The translations under genes and the position numbers were made by a program. The notes below the pieces were generated by a model. It had not been told where the DNA came from. It searched no databases and saw only the letters and a list, made by a program, of their open reading frames with translations. This document shows positions 61,701 to 64,000 of a stretch of 64,000 nucleotides of DNA, one piece after another. Source of the DNA: Saprospiraceae bacterium (lineage in GTDB: Bacteria; Bacteroidota; Bacteroidia; Chitinophagales; Saprospiraceae); the NCBI GenBank assembly GCA_020627535.1, contig JAHDGU010000002.1, forward strand, positions 248,001 through 312,000, read 5' to 3'. Each line of letters opens with the position of its first letter. The stretch's first letter is position 1.

Positions 61701-64000
61701 GATGAGTACGGTCCAAGTGATTGACCGGCCTGACTGCAACTTTCTTTCAGACCCTGAGCCATGGCAAAAGCTCTATGGTGATTTTCAAAATAATCAACCC
61801 ATCAAAATCAAGCGCACCCCATTTAATGAAGTATTGGTCCTAGGAAATATCCATGATACTGGACCAAATGGCATCAAAAATGGAACATTGAGCAAATTTG
61901 ATGCAAGCACTGGTGCTCTCTTATGGCACTACCAGATCTTGGACCCAGTGGAATTTCGAGATATCGAATACAATCTCACTACCCGCGAATATCTCATCAC
62001 AGGTCTGACATTACCATTTATTGCAGGTGGAATATGGCAAGATAATCAATCTGTAATCATCAAGGTGGACGACCTTGGATCAAGCTATAATGTCAATGGA
62101 AACTTTAATAGCTACGACCATGTCGGAAGAGAGTATTATGAAGAAATCACAAGGCACGAGTACCCAGCAACAGGCGCCAATGGCCATGACTTTTACTTCA
62201 CCGGTGCTACAAATTACATAGGATCGACTCCGCCACCGCCATCTGATAAGGATAGGCATGTCATAGGCAGTATGGATATCAACAAAAATATGAGTACTGG
62301 TAGTTGGTACCAAGAAACTGACTATGTAGGTGATGACGAGTATCAAAAAGGTCTTTTCACGATCCCCTCTGGAGAAGTGATAACCGTAGGTAATTCCTTT
62401 CCTGGAGGGAACAACTATGGAATCGTATTAGAATTTGACCCCGTCAATGGTGCGCTCATTCAAGGTATCCAGCTTGATGATATCATTGATCTTTATCACG
62501 GTATCACCTATAGTTCTACTTTGGCGCCTGTCGGCGAAATGTACATTGTCGTCGGAGATCACTTCGGTAGTCGCGAGGCCATGATAGCACTGATTGACAA
62601 TGGTAATACGCAAGTCGTCGATGCTGTCAGAATTCCTGAGATTAGACAATTTGAAGAAGTCTTTAAAGATGCCTACGACAATTACTATGCTGTAGGTCAA
62701 AGCAAAAACGCGGCTGACAATGGACGAAATATTGTAGTCAAGTTTCGCATCGACGAAGACCTCGCCCTCAATACCTGGACTATAGACTATATCTGGTCTA
62801 AGTACCTCGAAGACGGAGAAAGTCAGTATCAAAAAGCACATATCTATGTCGATGAACGCTCTGATTTCATTTACTATGTAGATGGCCGAGAAGACAATCC
62901 ATCTGGATTTCTTCTTTCCGATATGTTGGTCATGGTCACTGACCTAGATATGTCCACACCAAACTGTGTGAAGGATACTATCGTCAATTTTAATCATTTT
63001 ACCATTCAGACGACGACAATTGCTCCTCTGGTCACCAGTATAGCTCCACCATCTCCATTCAGTCAGCACGTATTTAATGATCTAGACTATCTCTGCAGTG
63101 ATATCTGCGTACCACCATGTGTACTAGACTGGACATGGACGCAAGATGATTGCTACGGTGTCCAATTTACCGCAATCATCGATTCCACGCTGACTCCACC
63201 GATCAGCTATGAATGGGATATTTTCAATAATGCGAGTATAGATTATACCATAGCCAATCCATACCATGATTTCATTCAATCTGGCAGCTATGATGTGTGC
63301 CTGACTGTCTACGACGCGGCCGGAGTCTTGTGCGGCACGGTCTGCAAGACCATTGTGGTAGGGCCAGACACTCGACTACCGCAGATCACTTGTCCACCAT
63401 CCATTTCTCGTCAAGTACCAGCATGTGATCGCGGTGATACGATATTTTTTGCAATGCCCATTGCCACTGACTGCGACGATACTCTTACCGTCACTTGTAG
63501 TCATCAGAGCGGTGACTTCTTCCCATGCGGCGTGACCACGGTCACGTGCAGTGCCACTGATCAAGAGGGCAATACAGTGAGCTGTACTTTCTTGGTCATC
63601 GTCAATTGCAACTGTATCACAATGTCAGCGGCGGCCTTGCAATGCACCGATAGTGCGGATACCTACGCTTTCAATATTGATGTAAATGACATCTCTGGTT
63701 CCAATAACAACTGTAGTCCACCCATCATCAATCCGATACAAGCAGGTGTCAGCATGACCATCAATCAAATGACACAAACGGCTAATGGGTGGAATGTCAT
63801 GGGCACTCTATTTACTCAAGCCTGTCCGATGTACAATCAACTAGGCCTTAGTGCTCAGATGACTTGCACGTGTCCCGATGGACTACCTGTGACCTGCAGC
63901 TCCAGCATTTTCATGCAGACGCCCTGCTGTGATAGTATTTATCTTGAGCAACAGGTAGTCTGTGAAGATGAAATAGACGTACTATTTTCTGCAGGATATT
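58744..64000 (+). CDS. Giant secreted multidomain protein (SdrD_B, PKD, HYR), C-terminus beyond window
   Basis: The frame is open from the ATG at 58744 to the right edge, giving 1752 codons of an incomplete gene. After a signal peptide (MKALFSFLFSLCSLGAFAQ) there is a 450-residue region of propeller-like repeats with WSKQFSA- and LAGQGN-type strands. Next come an SdrD_B domain (SKWIDTDCDGVLNNGEQKVPGWTIELRDASG), more propeller-like sequence, a PKD domain (FHWDFGDGSTSNSR, GTYTVTLDYDDG), another propeller-like region, a PKD-like unit and an HYR domain (PQITCPPSISRQVPACDRG, TVTCSATDQEGN). It should be a surface adhesin or matrix protein; a T9SS C-terminal domain would be expected outside the window. 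Confidence 0.83.
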   Translation, partial: MKALFSFLFSLCSLGAFAQIHRTELSSPLNFNDRSLDIVCDECLGQQLVVSHIEGTVASSTDDFINIQHFRGSALSASLSFPEISERNHYSIYEDASAKIVYDQSTGNCDGYIIVFTAKTNQAFLPGSSYFFETHAMRLDASLNVTWHKILFNNAGYSTYAVDVEVAPTGTEAIVLMRKNGTRTIVSKIDLNTGVPSTTRELDIIVGGVSLSSQPADIITTPRWPAPQTPQYAITGTAGSRVFLTLITDNLTPAKRMVYDIDGDAINDENGVSAAILDDDIILAGNYIDNPAPNLRSYGYVMRVQGAGSPNDRGNIIWSKQFSAPNHGTKIQDMTSADDGSGLLLAGQGNILEALSMSDDEGSSFLAKIDPTGNLIWSRGYEDSAFEQAALTDIDGSASDICLCGDVWPSSGQLEYDVLIANTDAAGIVNTVCDSISASSLVPLSSLRTLAGIGTTNLTAQTQDVIVMYDGFVWDSILCSSSNPAILSGSKWIDTDCDGVLNNGEQKVPGWTIELRDASGNILQTTVTDASGDYTFEVYLSGYYYITEQNQSGFDQGTPLNGAPHYLFTSLDTTIIHLDFGNCPCTDIIGYNPIPEWYGPSGPTGFYVYDIVEFDGYLLASSTNEIALWNETTETWNIQYTHVADFGDIEVFDNKLFISGTVPAYFDASIYGAAPIVNLLPGLDLDVYDYEVANGHIYAAGENGLGSNIWRSSTGTPNFSATLFSNSHAIWEIGAYSTELVAIGPFGTNFGTSENITIFQNPTASTGAATLRSLGLDGLTSVIPPQFENDYDIVTLGNEIHITGRFSSVGTVPSSRAYGIFLDGTASWRPNTGVLGGDPWDMDLYAGHIYIVGLFQDISSTGYDKGVVYDGTNYYPLDNDHFGNICYATQLAVSGKDKLVATTEELIQFAECGGSNCAISLPDTSLCPNEIHLFQAYISFSGGSFHWDFGDGSTSNSRVPSHSYIIPGTYTVTLDYDDGLGCNGTVMSTVQVIDRPDCNFLSDPEPWQKLYGDFQNNQPIKIKRTPFNEVLVLGNIHDTGPNGIKNGTLSKFDASTGALLWHYQILDPVEFRDIEYNLTTREYLITGLTLPFIAGGIWQDNQSVIIKVDDLGSSYNVNGNFNSYDHVGREYYEEITRHEYPATGANGHDFYFTGATNYIGSTPPPPSDKDRHVIGSMDINKNMSTGSWYQETDYVGDDEYQKGLFTIPSGEVITVGNSFPGGNNYGIVLEFDPVNGALIQGIQLDDIIDLYHGITYSSTLAPVGEMYIVVGDHFGSREAMIALIDNGNTQVVDAVRIPEIRQFEEVFKDAYDNYYAVGQSKNAADNGRNIVVKFRIDEDLALNTWTIDYIWSKYLEDGESQYQKAHIYVDERSDFIYYVDGREDNPSGFLLSDMLVMVTDLDMSTPNCVKDTIVNFNHFTIQTTTIAPLVTSIAPPSPFSQHVFNDLDYLCSDICVPPCVLDWTWTQDDCYGVQFTAIIDSTLTPPISYEWDIFNNASIDYTIANPYHDFIQSGSYDVCLTVYDAAGVLCGTVCKTIVVGPDTRLPQITCPPSISRQVPACDRGDTIFFAMPIATDCDDTLTVTCSHQSGDFFPCGVTTVTCSATDQEGNTVSCTFLVIVNCNCITMSAAALQCTDSADTYAFNIDVNDISGSNNNCSPPIINPIQAGVSMTINQMTQTANGWNVMGTLFTQACPMYNQLGLSAQMTCTCPDGLPVTCSSSIFMQTPCCDSIYLEQQVVCEDEIDVLFSAGY

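Noticed and set aside
1-64000. tRNA, rRNA, insertion sequences, prophage
   Set aside because: I looked for T-loop patterns, transposase motifs and integrases and found none that I could support.

Overview
The window looks like chromosome of a Bacteroidota, most likely from the Saprospiria (Lewinella/Saprospira relatives). The support is indirect: SprB-type repeats, gliding-motility/type IX secretion (T9SS) C-terminal domains, the T9SS regulator PorX, very large multi-domain surface proteins (LamG, PKD, SdrD_B, HYR), LytTR signalling, the gene order fabH-efp-accB-accC, and starts without strong Shine-Dalgarno sequences. I see no tRNA, rRNA, CRISPR array, phage or transposase.

Left end (1-8.9 kb): a BlaI-type repressor, a BlaR1-type M56 metallopeptidase whose extracytoplasmic part is a long ankyrin-repeat region, and a TonB-dependent receptor run leftward as one operon. 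A 42-bp inverted repeat lies between this operon and a divergent CotH-kinase lipoprotein gene and is the obvious operator. A metzincin lipoprotein and fabG follow. From 9.1 to 16.0 kb is a beta-oxidation cluster: TerB-like/acyl-CoA dehydrogenase fusion, SCP2 protein, 3-hydroxyacyl-CoA dehydrogenase/enoyl-CoA hydratase, thiolase and thioesterase.

From 16.1 to 21.5 kb is a seven-gene leftward block, apparently richer in AT, for redox and small-molecule chemistry: PPOX-fold protein, OsmC, a variant GAPDH, NmrA-like reductase, AhpD-like protein, alpha/beta hydrolase and a TetR regulator. Palindromes of the form TTGTAA-N6-TTACAA lie upstream of the AhpD-like, hydrolase and tetR genes, so the block looks like a self-contained TetR regulon. 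From 21.9 to 28.4 kb come a T9SS cargo protein, an MsbA-like exporter and the accC/accB/efp/fabH operon.

From 28.9 to 45 kb is mixed core content: thioredoxin-SPOR protein, hutI, a 1.5-kilo-residue SprB-repeat protein, a LamG T9SS protein, YbaB, a Na+/Ca2+ antiporter, tatC, a membrane LytTR regulator, DUF2306 and DUF2141 proteins, porX and an HD phosphohydrolase. PorX is the likely switch for the T9SS that would export several of the cargo proteins encoded here.

From 45.1 to 64 kb the genes are mostly surface proteins and signalling. There is an OmpA protein built on about 26 copies of a 23-residue repeat, with the OmpA domain inserted inside the array, and a matrixin protease. A patch of decaying genes follows: a response regulator missing its phospho-acceptor half, an outer-membrane barrel cut by an in-frame stop, and a solitary LuxR HTH. 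Then come a LytTR response regulator whose partner kinase has lost its phospho-acceptor histidine, and two LamG/PKD/HYR giants, the last running off the right edge.
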